64,000 bases of DNA from Olsenella sp. oral taxon 807 (GTDB taxonomy: Bacteria > Actinomycetota > Coriobacteriia > Coriobacteriales > Atopobiaceae): NCBI RefSeq assembly GCF_001189515.2, contig NZ_CP012069.2, forward strand, positions 1-64,000, given 5' to 3'. The notes beneath the pieces were generated by a model. It was not told where the DNA came from. It saw nothing but the letters and a program-made list of their open reading frames with translations, and ran no database searches. Position numbers and translations under genes: made by a program. Positions 52,920 to 61,715 of this stretch are shown here, one piece after another. The first letter of the stretch is position 1; each line of letters starts with the position of its first letter.

Positions 52920-54368
52920 TCAGCCGCGCTTCCAAAGCTCGTAGGTCCGGTTCTTGGTTGTGCCCGAGGAGGATATCAGGCCGCTGGCTTCCAGGCGACC
53001 TGCTATGTCACGGAGCGTGCGCACTGGGATGTTGAGCGCGGCGGATATCTCACGCGGGGACGAGGGACCGTGAGCTGACAGGTACTCGCACACGCTCCTG
53101 TCGCTTGTCGGTAGGGCGAGCCAGTCGGAAGCCCTGTCGTTTCCGGCGGATTCCGGCGGATTCCGGCGGATTCCGGCGGATTTTGGCGGATTGCCGGTAT
53201 CGCCGGCGAAGGGTCCAAGGCGCCCGACACCGTCTAGGGCCTCCTGGCGCGTGAACTTCACGTGGACGCTGCTGGCGCGCTCGAAGACCTCGACGGGCGT
53301 GCCCTGCGCCTCGCAGGAGCGCCTGATGCGCTGCAGTCCCGTGCCGTAGGACTCGATGTCTCCGGAACGGTAGAGCGTCTGGGCGATGAGCACGTTACGT
53401 GGGTTCGATGCCGCCGACCTGCCGGCAAGAAAGTCGTCGGGCAAGACTCCGGGTGGAAAGGGACCCGGACTGTAGATGTCGACGCTATCCCAGAAGATGT
53501 CGATCTGGACGGCGGCGTTCGTCTCATAGACGCGATGACTGAAGGCATTGTAGAGTGCCTCGCGGATCGCGTCCAGGGGGATCTCGGGCACCTCCCTGCG
53601 CTGCAGTGACACGCTTGCGTCGATGACAAACGCGCGGCGAATGTTGTTCACGATGTAGGTCTCCCCGGCGTCCACGAGCGAGAACAGCGGCCCCGAGACC
53701 TGCTGGTTGTCGAGGATGTTCACGCGGTCGCTGTCTGCGAGCACTCCCATGCGCAAGCCTACCTGGGACCTGTCTGTGAAGCAGACCATAGCCGCGTTCG
53801 TCAGCGTCTCATCCTCGCAGAGTAGCCCGAGGCGCGAGAGCACGTCGCGAGCGTCGGTGTACTGGAACGGGATCCGCTTGGCCTGTACGCCCCGCGCGAC
53901 ATACCTGCGCAGCACCTCCTCGTCGACGGCGGAGACGGGCTTGCCCGAGCTGCGGCCATCCCAGGGGTCCCTCCCGGCCGCGCGCTCCAGTATCATGTCC
54001 TTGAGCGCGGACGCGCTCATAGGGACGTCCTCGTCGGCGCTGCGGATGCGGTATCTGCCGTCGCACGCGTAGGGACGCTCGCCTCCGGAGAACGTCACCT
54101 TGACGTACGCCCTGCTGTCCGGGGTCTCCAGGCGCTCAATCTGCGGGTAGATCCTGGGCTCGATGCGGTTACCAACGGCTTGGCTCACATCGCGCAGCGT
54201 CTTGTCGCTCACATCCTGGCCGACGACCTCTCCGTCGTTGCGCACGCCAAAGTAGAGCGTGCCGTGGCCGTGCTTGTTGAGGATGGAGGCGATTGACTCC
54301 ATGCCCTCGCGCATCTCGCCCGTCGACCTCTTGTGTTCTGTGCGCTCGTCCTCCATGCCGAGGTTCAC
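52920..54368 (-). CDS. AlbA_2/ATPase-like DNA-binding regulator with in-frame 10-bp repeat tract
   Basis: 482 residues. AlbA_2 N-terminus TEHKRSTGEM ... ASILNKHGHGTLYFGVRNDG; middle AIREALYNAFSHRVYETNAA and PRNVLIAQTLYRSGDIESYG-type sequence; C-terminal winged helix (REISAALNIPVRTLRDIAGR). GTG 54368 follows AAGGAGG at six bases, a perfect site, and overlaps the stop of the upstream GNAT gene (GTGA). Between the ATPase and HTH parts lies a tract of 10-bp repeats (53141-53190) encoding NPPKSAGIRRNPPESAG. Loss or gain of a unit would shift the frame and remove the HTH. Confidence 0.8.
   Translation of the reverse strand: MNLGMEDERTEHKRSTGEMREGMESIASILNKHGHGTLYFGVRNDGEVVGQDVSDKTLRDVSQAVGNRIEPRIYPQIERLETPDSRAYVKVTFSGGERPYACDGRYRIRSADEDVPMSASALKDMILERAAGRDPWDGRSSGKPVSAVDEEVLRRYVARGVQAKRIPFQYTDARDVLSRLGLLCEDETLTNAAMVCFTDRSQVGLRMGVLADSDRVNILDNQQVSGPLFSLVDAGETYIVNNIRRAFVIDASVSLQRREVPEIPLDAIREALYNAFSHRVYETNAAVQIDIFWDSVDIYSPGPFPPGVLPDDFLAGRSAASNPRNVLIAQTLYRSGDIESYGTGLQRIRRSCEAQGTPVEVFERASSVHVKFTRQEALDGVGRLGPFAGDTGNPPKSAGIRRNPPESAGNDRASDWLALPTSDRSVCEYLSAHGPSSPREISAALNIPVRTLRDIAGRLEASGLISSSGTTKNRTYELWKRG
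53141..53190. repeat. 10-bp tandem repeat (TTCCGGCGGA)4 plus one variant
   Basis: Four perfect TTCCGGCGGA units (53141-53180) and one TTTTGGCGGA lie inside the regulator gene. The unit is not a multiple of three, so slipped-strand changes switch frame: the hallmark of a phase-variable contingency tract. Confidence 0.85.
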
Positions 54369-54865
54369 AGGCGTCCTCCTTCCCACTGCCGGTTATATTC
54401 TACGAAGGGCACTGTGCCAGTCGGGTCTCGCCCCATCAGTAGGACTGGGCGGGGATCGCCCTGCTCGTCGATGTCGGAGCGACTGCGGACCGTAAGCTCC
54501 CTGTGCTTGTAGGGTCCTATCGCTTGAGGGCTCTGCCCATTGACCGTGAACTCGCTTATGGCGTGCGCCGCAATGCCGTACTCCAGAAGCTTACTTCCTA
54601 CCCCCTTGCCACGTTCGTCTGCGACGACAAACAGCATCATAAGCTTATGGCCGTCGATGTCCGTGAATCCCCAGAGACGCTTCGCCTCCTCCTCTGCTAT
54701 GACGAAGCGCAAGGCGCTCTTGAGAGCAAGCGGCATGTATGCCAGAATAGCCTTGATCCCAAGATGCAGGAGAAACAGCTGAGTCGTCCTTACCGATCTC
54801 TCCCATACGTCGAGGAGCCGCTTGATCGATTTGGGAGTTCGCTTCCCACGGGCAACCACTCGCAT
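54365..54865 (-). CDS. GNAT-family acetyltransferase
   Basis: 166 residues. SIKRLLDVWERSVRTTQLFL, FVIAEEEAKRLWGFTDIDGH, KLMMLFVVADERGKGVGSKL (acetyl-CoA loop R-G-K-G-V-G) and LLEYGIAAHAISEFTVNGQS fit the small YjaB/PA4866-like acetyltransferases. The stop overlaps the GTG of the AlbA_2 regulator, implying cotranscription. The ATG follows AGAGGA; residues 40-55 look altered, so activity is uncertain. Substrate unknown. Confidence 0.7.
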   Translation of the reverse strand: MRVVARGKRTPKSIKRLLDVWERSVRTTQLFLLHLGIKAILAYMPLALKSALRFVIAEEEAKRLWGFTDIDGHKLMMLFVVADERGKGVGSKLLEYGIAAHAISEFTVNGQSPQAIGPYKHRELTVRSRSDIDEQGDPRPVLLMGRDPTGTVPFVEYNRQWEGGRL

Positions 54866-54981
54866 AGGCTGCTGTCCTCTTTGCTACGACGTCCCTGTCG
54901 AGCGCGCTTCAAAATGACACTCGGTGCATACTATTGCTCACTGAAGTGATCGAGGCGACCTGGGAGTTGTGTTTTCATCAC

Positions 54982-55250
54982 TCAAATAGTGGCTTCAATC
55001 TGGTTTTGCTCAGTCGCAACGATACAGCTTTCATAGTAGCCATCTCCGGTTGTCCTTGGTCCACTGACAAGCTCATATCCGCTTGCCCTCAGCTTGGTAG
55101 TCAAGGCATCTATCCTCTCCTTACTCCCAACACTAAGGAGCGATATGTGAGCATCATCCCGTACGGGCAGGCCCTCTCAGCGGATCGGCCATCCCCGACT
55201 TACTCATAAGCTCAGCACGTGCCATCGTCGAACGAGAATGCTCAATTCTC
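54982..55250 (-). pseudogene. VOC (glyoxalase/bleomycin-resistance) protein remnant
   Basis: Reverse strand: [20 protein letters not shown], then after a one-base shift [40 protein letters not shown] and [16 protein letters not shown]-stop. This is the second half of a VOC-fold enzyme, including the E-x-I-E-like metal-site end. The start and first half are gone. Confidence 0.65.
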
Positions 55251-55417
55251 ACGCTTGCCTTCACACATGCCGCAGGCGCGCACTGACGCCGGGCCCTCAC
55301 GGAAGGGCACGGTTTGCCGGCGTCACATCCTGCAGTGCCACGCCACGGGCGGTCCCGACGCACGGAGGCGCTCACCCCTCTGTGTCGCCAAGGCGCCAGA
55401 AATTCTCGAGAAAGCAG

Positions 55418-55465
55418 TTGACAACTACTACGGGTGACGATATATTGTTCCCAACGATATATCGT
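55418..55465 (+). promoter_or_regulatory. padR promoter and operator
   Basis: TTGACA (55418-55423), a 17-bp spacer and TATATT (55441-55446) form a near-consensus promoter. ACGATATAT (55437-55445) and ATATATCGT (55457-55465) are perfect inverted arms spanning the -10, the typical A/T-rich dyad bound by PadR repressors. Autorepression is expected. Confidence 0.75.
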
Positions 55466-55503
55466 AGTCCGGTATAACGAGAGGCGTAAGGGAGGAGACG
55501 CAC

Positions 55504-55839
55504 ATGCCGAGGAGGGAAGAGGCCGGCGCGCTGACGGAGCCGACGTTCTACATCCTGCTGTCCCTGCACAGGCCCACGCACGGATACGCGATCATGCAGG
55601 ACGTGCGGGAGCTGACGGGCGGACGGGTGAACATCGGGGCGGGCACGCTCTACGGTGCCATAAGCTCGCTCACCGAGAAGGGTTGGATACGCGCCGCGGA
55701 GGGTCACGCGGACGGCGGCCGCGCGTCCGAGCGCAGGAAGGCGTACGTGATCACCGAGGGAGGCAGGCGGGCCTTCGCGTGTGAGGTCGAGCGGCTGGAG
55801 AGCCTTGTCGCCGACGCGAGATCCGTTATCGAGCAATGA
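55504..55839 (+). CDS. PadR-family transcriptional regulator
   Basis: 111 residues. TEPTFYILLSLHRPTHGYAI then MQDV and GAGTLYGAISSLTEKGWI are the PadR winged helix, and RKAYVITEGGRRAF the wing. The C-terminal dimer helix is short. GGGAGG precedes the ATG. It is followed after 59 bp by a DUF2812 gene, a pairing common in Gram-positive and actinobacterial genomes where PadR controls the membrane partner. The operator at 55437 suggests autoregulation. Confidence 0.9.
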   Translation: MPRREEAGALTEPTFYILLSLHRPTHGYAIMQDVRELTGGRVNIGAGTLYGAISSLTEKGWIRAAEGHADGGRASERRKAYVITEGGRRAFACEVERLESLVADARSVIEQ

Positions 55840-55898
55840 TCACGGGCGGTACGCATATCACATCCGCACATACACCACGTTCACAAAGGGAGATCGAC

Positions 55899-56459
55899 AT
55901 GAGCGCAAGCACAACCATCAAGAGGGCTTTCACCGACTTCTCGAAGGAAGAGGCCTGGCTCAACCAGATGAGCCACGAGGGCAAGGCCCTCGTCGACTAC
56001 CGGGGCGGGAGGTACACCTTCGTCGACGACGAGCCGGGTGCCTGGCAGTACGCGATCGAGGTCCTCGGCCGGACCGGCAGGGCCGGCAGGGAGTACCTCT
56101 CCTTCCTCGAGGAGACGGGCGTCGAGACCGTGGCCGTCTACGCGAACCGCGCCTACCTGCGCAGGAGGGACGACGGGACCGACTTCGAGCTCCACAGCGA
56201 CCTCGAGTCCCGCCTCGAGCAGGCCAGGAGGGGGAGCGTGCCCTGGATGGCCATCCCGGTGTCGCAGGTCGGCGTCGCGTTCACCCTCGTCCTCAACGCC
56301 TTCGTGGTGGACTCCGGGGCGTCGAACCTCGCCAGGGGCATCGTCCTCGCGTGCGCCACCCTGCTCGTCTTCGCGGCCATAGTCGAGTACCTCGTCTTCG
56401 GCAGGCCGTATCGCGAGCGCGTCCGCCAGCTCGAGCGGGAGCGCTCGATCAGGGAGTAG
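55899..56459 (+). CDS. DUF2812 membrane protein
   Basis: 186 residues. The N-terminal soluble part has EEAWLNQMSHEGKALVDYRG and YTFVDDEPGAWQYAIEVL, the DUF2812 motifs. Two hydrophobic helices follow (VGVAFTLVLNAFVV; GIVLACATLLVFAAIVEYLV), then a basic tail. It is cotranscribed with padR. Role unknown; paired PadR/DUF2812 units often respond to envelope stress or antimicrobials. Confidence 0.8.
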   Translation: MSASTTIKRAFTDFSKEEAWLNQMSHEGKALVDYRGGRYTFVDDEPGAWQYAIEVLGRTGRAGREYLSFLEETGVETVAVYANRAYLRRRDDGTDFELHSDLESRLEQARRGSVPWMAIPVSQVGVAFTLVLNAFVVDSGASNLARGIVLACATLLVFAAIVEYLVFGRPYRERVRQLERERSIRE

Positions 56460-56611
56460 CGGGCGCGGCCCCCCGGGCCCGCCCTCGCCGTTCGCGGCAC
56501 CCACTTGGGCCGGACTCCCTCACCCAGATCTAAATAATGTTTATTAGTGTTGCATTATGTTAAGACGAGAGCTATACTCCACCTAAAGAAGCGGAAGGGA
56601 GGGGGGTGCTG

Positions 56612-56820
56612 ATGGGTGGCGCCCACACATGGACGGAGTGCCTGGGCGACGAGGATCTGGAGTTCGCGCGGGACGACGATGCCTTCGTTTCGCTCGTGAA
56701 GGGCATGGCCATCGACGACCGCATGGACTTCGAGGCCGCACGGCAGATCATAGACGCCCACAGGCAGCTGATGGGCAGGAGGGGGGATGGGAATGAGTGT
56801 GGACGGCGATGTCGCCAGGA
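56612..56820 (+). CDS. Small protein of unknown function (end uncertain)
   Basis: MGGAHTWTECLGDEDLEFAR then DDDAFVSLVKGMAIDDRMDF and EAARQIIDAHRQLMGR form a credible 60-residue helical protein behind GGGAGGGGGG. The frame then runs on with no domain to 58036 through non-coding-looking DNA, so the real stop has probably been lost. It overlaps the next gene's start. An A+T-rich, promoter-like AATAATGTTTATTAGTG stretch lies about 70 bp upstream. Confidence 0.4.
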
Positions 56821-57089
56821 TGTCCATCGTGTGTATCGGTTTGGCGCTTGGTACGCTCGAGTGGTTCATCGTCAGGAGGACGAGCTTCAACAAGTGGGTC
56901 GTGCCGGCGGTGTACTGGGTGGGAGCGCTGATATGGTCATCTGCGACTGGACCTACGCCGGTGCTCTTCCCGAGCCTGGCGATGGGCCTCTCCATGGCGG
57001 GCTGTGCCATCGAGGACGAGATAATCAACAGATATCTACAAAGGAGAGGCACATCCGGCGTCGACAAGGCGAGGCTCCGGGACCTGTAG
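56787..57089 (+). CDS. Small membrane protein
   Basis: 100 residues with two or three hydrophobic helices (MSIVCIGLALGTLEWFIVRR; WVVPAVYWVGALIWSSA; LFPSLAMGLSMAGCAI) and a charged C-terminus. AGGAGGGGGG precedes the ATG. It overlaps the 56612 frame, and the two look like a coupled pair. Function unknown. Confidence 0.6.
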   Translation: MGMSVDGDVARMSIVCIGLALGTLEWFIVRRTSFNKWVVPAVYWVGALIWSSATGPTPVLFPSLAMGLSMAGCAIEDEIINRYLQRRGTSGVDKARLRDL

Positions 57090-58034
57090 CGGGGGTGCGG
57101 CTACGCTCGGAAGTGGGGGTCAGTGCCATCGCGCTGGCCCCCATCCTCCTGGACTTGCCACCGCCCTTCTTGCGGCATGCCGCCCGCGACAGGCACCAAG
57201 TACGACGGCGCCCCGCAAGCGGAGGGAACCGAGCCTCCGTCAGCCGCCCCTGCGCCATGAGGCTGATAGGGGGTATCATTGGCCACGTTGGGTCATCGGC
57301 CCCATATCGATCCCATACCTTGAGGCTCTTCGCGGTTTTTGGTGGGTATCACGGGCTAGGGCGGAGCGCAGGCGAGGGCGTCGAGCGACAGGCCCCCAGC
57401 CCGGGGAAGATTGCGGTGGCGAGAGCCCCGCGTCGCGAACCCCCCGGCGGCCCCCTTGACGGGCGGTGTGAGCGGGTTGGCCCCCCGAGGTGGGCCGACG
57501 GCATCCCCGGCGGGCCCCCGCTCGCTTGCGCTCGCGCGTGGCGGTCGACTCAGGCCGCCGCTGACAGCGATTCGCCTTTGCACCCCGCTGTTCCGGCCCG
57601 CGACCCCCCTCGCCGGCCCCTTGGCTGGCCCCCCGTTCGACGTGCGAGAACGCACGCGTCATCGCGACAACGCAGCTGCGCTCCTGGTCTGGGGCTGCGG
57701 CGGGACGGCTGGGGGCCTGACATGGCGACTAAGCGCAAGGCTCTGGTTGACGGCGAAGGGGATGACGAGGGGAGCGCGTCCGATGCTGAGCCGGGGGCGG
57801 ATGACTGTGCCTTGCAGCGTGAGGGCGGCTGGCATGCGGGCGGCGAGGTCTTAGGGACGTCAAACCCGGGCGACTGCCCCTATGGCCCTGGCGATTGCCC
57901 AAGCATCGAAGTGGTTGGGTCCGAAACGGGCTGGAGGCGGCGACCGTGCGCCCGGCGTAGACCCCCGCACGGCCTGTCCGGGCGCGGTTTCGAGGACGAC
58001 CGAGTGCGTCCCCAGGGAAGCGTTGCGTTTCCGT
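57090..58034. other. Long region without a recognised gene
   Basis: GC-rich sequence with open frames on several strands, none with a domain I recognise or a good ribosome-binding site. The 57411-57520 stretch is rich in CCCCCGGCGG-like runs. Probably decayed or intergenic. Confidence 0.4.
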
Positions 58035-58595
58035 GACGCCGCAGTCGCAGAGTGCGCTTTTCCGTCACGTCGCGGCGCCCGGGAGGTGTGGGGCAACCCC
58101 CCGCCAGGCTGCGGGGCACTATGGAGAATGCCTCAACTGGGCAGATGCGCTCGAGCAACCCCCCGCCGGGCTGCGGGGCGGGTTGCGCGGGGGTCCGCAG
58201 ATCTCGGTTCGGCGTCGGACCTCACGGAAAGGCGCATTCTGCGCGTCGGACCTCACGTAAAACCGCACTCTGGGGGTGTCGCCCTCACGGAGAAGTGCAC
58301 TCTGTACGCCGGACCTCACGTAAAACCGCATTCTGCGCGTCGGACCTCACGGAAAGGCGCAGTGTGCGTGGCTGCCCGCACACAGAGTGCGCTTTTTGGT
58401 GAGACGCGCAGACAGAATGCGCTTTTCCGTGAGGCGGCGCCGCGTTTGCCCAGGTGAGGAAAAGCGCACTCTACGGAAAGGCGCATTCTGGCTGCATGCC
58501 CTCACGGAAAACCGCATTCTGGGGGGTGTCACCTTCGCGGAAAGGTGCGCCCCGCGCCGGCGACGCCATCGCGACGTGACCAAAGGGCGTATCCT
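58035..58595. repeat. 31-bp-period TCACGGAAAAGCGCAYTCTG array 3
   Basis: Direct units start at 58221, 58252, 58284, 58315 and 58346. Inverted units (CAGAGTGCGCTTTTTGGTGA, CAGAATGCGCTTTTCCGTGA) follow, then the turning point TTTGCCCAGGTGAGGAAAAG near 58447 and more direct units. The left part includes CCCCCCGCCRGGCTGCGGGG (58095, 58157), the inverted relatives of 4381 and 4441. Confidence 0.85.
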
Positions 58596-58639
58596 GGATG
58601 GACGGGCGACGCTTTGAAAAACGAGGGAAGGGTATCGGG

Positions 58640-59077
58640 ATGTGCGAGGAGTGCTACGTTGACGAGAGCCGGGCGACCCCGCTGCTGAGGCCACGGGACT
58701 GCCTGGAGAGCCACACACAGTACGTCTGCGGGACCTGCGGCAGGTGCATCTGTATCGAGCATGACCCCAGGCGCGGGCTGCGGCGGTGGAACTTCCCCTT
58801 CAGGTCATTGGAGATCGCGAAGCTGTACCTGCGCGCCGCGGACTACAGCATGAAGAGGCCGTGTGGCATCTACGAGATGGAAGGCGCGGGCGGCAGGCTC
58901 TCGTACAAGATCTTCGCGGACGGCGAGGACCTCAGGCTCTATCTGGGGAGGAACAAAGGGAAGGCGTGTAAGGGGATGGCCCCCGCCCTCATCGTCGGCG
59001 AGTACAGGGAGTACGCGGGCACGCAGGTGCGGAGGCTGTCCCCCGACGAGGTCGAGAGGTACCTGTCGGAGCGCTAG
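58640..59077 (+). CDS. Zinc-ribbon protein of unknown function
   Basis: 145 residues. MCEECYVDESRATPLLRP and YVCGTCGRCICIEHDPRRGL supply CxxC and CxxCxxC cysteines, likely one or two zinc sites. The rest (MKRPCGIYEMEGAGGRLSYK, ADGEDLRLYLGRNKGKAC, VRRLSPDEVERYL) is an unrecognised domain. ATG 58640 has GGGAAGGG at good spacing; the upstream in-frame ATG at 58598 lies in the repeat array. It starts just 45 bp after array 3, so the array may act in its leader. Confidence 0.6.
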   Translation: MCEECYVDESRATPLLRPRDCLESHTQYVCGTCGRCICIEHDPRRGLRRWNFPFRSLEIAKLYLRAADYSMKRPCGIYEMEGAGGRLSYKIFADGEDLRLYLGRNKGKACKGMAPALIVGEYREYAGTQVRRLSPDEVERYLSER

Positions 59078-59169
59078 GCCCGCCTCGGGGAGGCGGGAGG
59101 CCCGGCTGCCGGGCGCCGCCGTCCGCCTCCCGGGGGCGAGACGGCCCCCGGCGGCCCCGGCCTGCCTCG

Positions 59170-59195
59170 CCGTCGAGACCCGACGGTCTCGACGG
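59170..59195. terminator. Hairpin between convergent genes
   Basis: CCGTCGAGACC and GGTCTCGACGG form a perfect 11-bp stem with a CGAC loop between the zinc-ribbon gene and the convergent flavodoxin gene. No T-run follows, so termination would be imperfect or factor-assisted. Confidence 0.5.
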
Positions 59196-59231
59196 CGGTC
59201 TGCCATGTCGGCTCACAATGTCTATTCGCGG

Positions 59232-59708
59232 CTACGTCGCAAGGCTGCGGGCGTTCGCCTCCAGCCACCCCTGCAGTTCATCGAAGCTGTATCCGCCCTT
59301 CAGGGCAATGCCCTCCCTCACGTCGGAGGTGGCGCATTCCCTCCTGTAGTCTTCGAGCATGTGACCGAATCCTCCGCCACCGTGCGTGCAGAATGGGATG
59401 ATCGTCTTCCCGCTCAAGTCCACCGATCTCAAAAATGAAAGAACGGGAGGCGCAAAAGTCCTAAGCCAATTAGGGGAACCTATGAAGATCGTCTCCGCGT
59501 CGCCGACGCTCTCCACCCCTCGACGTAGCGGTGGGCAGTATCCCTTTTCAATCTGAGCCCTGACTTCCTTCACCGCCGTGTTGTACGAAAAGGAGTACGG
59601 CTCTTCGGGTTCGATCTCTCTCAAGTCCCCGTCCGTAATGAGTGCGATGTCCTCGGCCAGTCCCTTCGTTATACCTGAATACGAGTAATACACGATCAGA
59701 GGATTCAT
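59232..59708 (-). CDS. Flavodoxin-like protein
   Basis: 158 residues. NPLIVYYSYSGITKGLAEDI is the FMN phosphate-binding loop; IFIGSPNWLRTFAPPVLSFL and IIPFCTHGGGGFGHMLEDYR are the two isoalloxazine loops. It matches the flavodoxin_4 type found in gut anaerobes, a one- or two-electron carrier. AGGAG lies nine bases before the ATG. Confidence 0.85.
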   Translation of the reverse strand: MNPLIVYYSYSGITKGLAEDIALITDGDLREIEPEEPYSFSYNTAVKEVRAQIEKGYCPPLRRGVESVGDAETIFIGSPNWLRTFAPPVLSFLRSVDLSGKTIIPFCTHGGGGFGHMLEDYRRECATSDVREGIALKGGYSFDELQGWLEANARSLAT

Positions 59709-60109
59709 GCGGGGAGTCTCCTATCGGTCGATTAGCGCTATGTCGTGCCCACCTGCCTCTTGTACCCTAGGCTCCCGAATGGAATGATCACTCGAGTGGA
59801 ATCCCCACATACGGGGGTGCCTTGAGGCGATAGGGGCTCTCCGACACGGATGATGGCAGGGCAAGACATCCAAGACAAGGCGTTTCGTTGCGTCTGGATG
59901 CGAGGTCGCCCCGGAAAGCTGACGTCAGCTCCGGATGGGGTAGACTCGTACGTTGCATGATCCATGAGGCGTTCCCGCCACATGTGCCGGAGATGGAAGC
60001 AGCCCTCCTGTTGGGTGCTCGTGGAGTGCGCTTGCACGCTGTGGCGTCAGTAACCTGCCTCCTGGGTTGTTCCTTCTCCTTACGACGCGCATGCAAAGAA
60101 GGGGAGGCC
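59709..60109. other. Region between flavodoxin and YjdF remnant
   Basis: No gene recognised. A forward frame is open through part of it but lacks coding features. No riboswitch fold could be confirmed by eye, although YjdF genes elsewhere carry one. Confidence 0.35.
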
Positions 60110-60364
60110 ATGCAAGGATCCCATGTGTCCGCTACCCTTACCGTCTGCCATGATGGGCAGTTCTGGGTGGGGGCGTCCACCAAGGCCCAGCAAGCACCGT
60201 CTTGTCAGCTCGAGGCCACGAAGGAGGACCGCAAGGCATCGGCAAGAGAGAGACGCGAGGAGGACAGGCGGGGATGGCTTGGGCGGCGGACCCAAAAGCG
60301 CAAGCGAAGGTATCGCGGACACCGAGCGACTCCGAAGGCTCCCAAGCGAGCGCCCCATCCATGA
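60110..60364 (+). pseudogene. YjdF (DUF2992) protein with internal deletion
   Basis: 84 residues. TLTVCHDGQFWVGASTKAQQ joins the N-terminal strand motif (DGQFWVG) directly to the C-terminal coiled, basic tail (STKAQQAPSCQLEATKEDRK, EEDRRGWLGRRTQKRKRRYR). The roughly 60-residue middle of the family is missing in frame. GGGGAGG precedes the ATG closely. Probably non-functional. YjdF proteins are tied to response to azaaromatic compounds. Confidence 0.6.
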
Positions 60365-60604
60365 GGCGGAGTACCCCACCCATGGGGCGCTAACCGAGGC
60401 CCCATGCCTCATGCCCTATGGCTGCAACGTTTTCTGTAGCAGTGCCTCTGACCTGCGGGGCGCAACCGTTGGGCGCATTGCAAGTTCCGCAAAATGCAGC
60501 CGTGGATTGGTGGGATTTTGCTCCTCGCTACCGTAATGTAGTCATTGCCGGGGTACGCAAGACAGCCCCATTCGCACCAGTCTCTGACGATGAAAGGACA
60601 CAGG
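60365..60604. other. Promoter region of the XRE gene
   Basis: Holds CCAACGGTTGCGCCC-like short dyads and the ribosome-binding site GAAAGGA. No gene seen. Confidence 0.35.
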
Positions 60605-61597
60605 ATGAGCTTTCGTGACAACCTCCAACACCTGCGTGCCACGCGTAACATGACCCAAGAACAACTCGCCATGCTCATGGGTGTGAGCCGCCAATCCGTG
60701 ACAAAGTGGGAGGCCGAAAAGGCCTATCCCGAGATGGACAAGCTACTCAAGCTGCGTGACATCTTTGGGTGCACGCTTGACGAGCTCGTGCAAGGCGACC
60801 TTACCACCCGACCGAAGGAGCCCGGCTTGGGTATTGCGGAGGGACCCGCCCAGGACGTGTGCGGCTATGAAGAGCACATGCGCCAGCACGCACGGAACAT
60901 GGCCGTGGGCATTCCGCTCATCATCCTGGGGATGGCCGGGGCCGCCTTCTTCGGGGAACTGGGTCACAACATGCTCCCTATCGACAACGACGCGCTCTCC
61001 GGTCTGGTATTCCTTGCCCTCACCCTCGTCGGGCTCTGTTTCATCATCCCGGCGGGCCTCAGGCACGACGCGTTCGCCAAGGCGCACCCGTACGTAGAGG
61101 ACTTCTACACCGCAACCCAGAGGGAGGCAGCCAACCGACTCTTTTCCCGCGGCATCGTTGGGGGCATCGTGGCCATCTTCGTGGGCCTCATGCTTGCTGT
61201 CGGCCTCGACGACAGCGTCTTCTGGACTGGAAGCGCCTTTCTCGCCTGCGTGGCGGTGGGCGTCGCGTTGCTTGTCTACGCGTCACTCATGCATGACCGC
61301 ATCAACGTGGACGAGTACAACAATGCCGCTTTGGAGAACCTCTCCGATGACGAGATTCGCGAGCTGGGCGCGGGTGACGCCGACGCGCTCGTGATACAAA
61401 AGCATCGTAGCGCCCGACTTGGGGCCACCTGTGGCATCATCATGCTCGTTGTCACGGCGATTGCCCTGTCGCTCCTGTTCCTCTCTCCCTACCTTGGGAC
61501 GGCCAGCGCCGCAGCGTCGTCGTTCTTCTGGCTCCCATGGCTCATCGGTGGCCTGGCCTGTGGCATTGTCAGCCTCATCTACAACATGAGGGGTTAG
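60605..61597 (+). CDS. XRE-family HTH regulator with membrane domain
   Basis: 330 residues. HTH_3 at the N-terminus: NLQHLRATRNMTQEQLAMLM, GVSRQSVTKWEAEKAYPEMD, DIFGCTLDELV. After a linker come five or six hydrophobic helices (GIPLIILGMAGAAFFGEL; LSGLVFLALTLVGLCFII; IVGGIVAIFVGLMLAVGL; IIMLVVTAIALSLLFLSP; WLIGGLACGIVSLIY). This is a known layout of membrane-tethered HTH proteins in Gram-positive anaerobes, probably sensing the envelope state. The start has AAAGGA upstream. Confidence 0.85.
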   Translation: MSFRDNLQHLRATRNMTQEQLAMLMGVSRQSVTKWEAEKAYPEMDKLLKLRDIFGCTLDELVQGDLTTRPKEPGLGIAEGPAQDVCGYEEHMRQHARNMAVGIPLIILGMAGAAFFGELGHNMLPIDNDALSGLVFLALTLVGLCFIIPAGLRHDAFAKAHPYVEDFYTATQREAANRLFSRGIVGGIVAIFVGLMLAVGLDDSVFWTGSAFLACVAVGVALLVYASLMHDRINVDEYNNAALENLSDDEIRELGAGDADALVIQKHRSARLGATCGIIMLVVTAIALSLLFLSPYLGTASAAASSFFWLPWLIGGLACGIVSLIYNMRG

Positions 61598-61715
61598 GCC
61601 TGCGCTGGGCTCCGCAAGCGAACGGTCCTCTCGTTGGACCGTCCGGAGAGCCTCGGGCGGCGTCTCGGCGCACTCGGCCGTCTCGCCGTCCTGAGCCCTC
61701 CGCCCCGCCCCCGCC

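Noticed and set aside
56612-58036. A single 470-codon gene
   Set aside because: Only the first 60 or so codons look coding. The rest overlaps a membrane-protein gene in another frame and then GC-rich sequence with no domain.
59709-60109. yjdF-type riboswitch
   Set aside because: Expected by association with YjdF, but I cannot match the consensus or fold by eye. A covariance-model search would decide.
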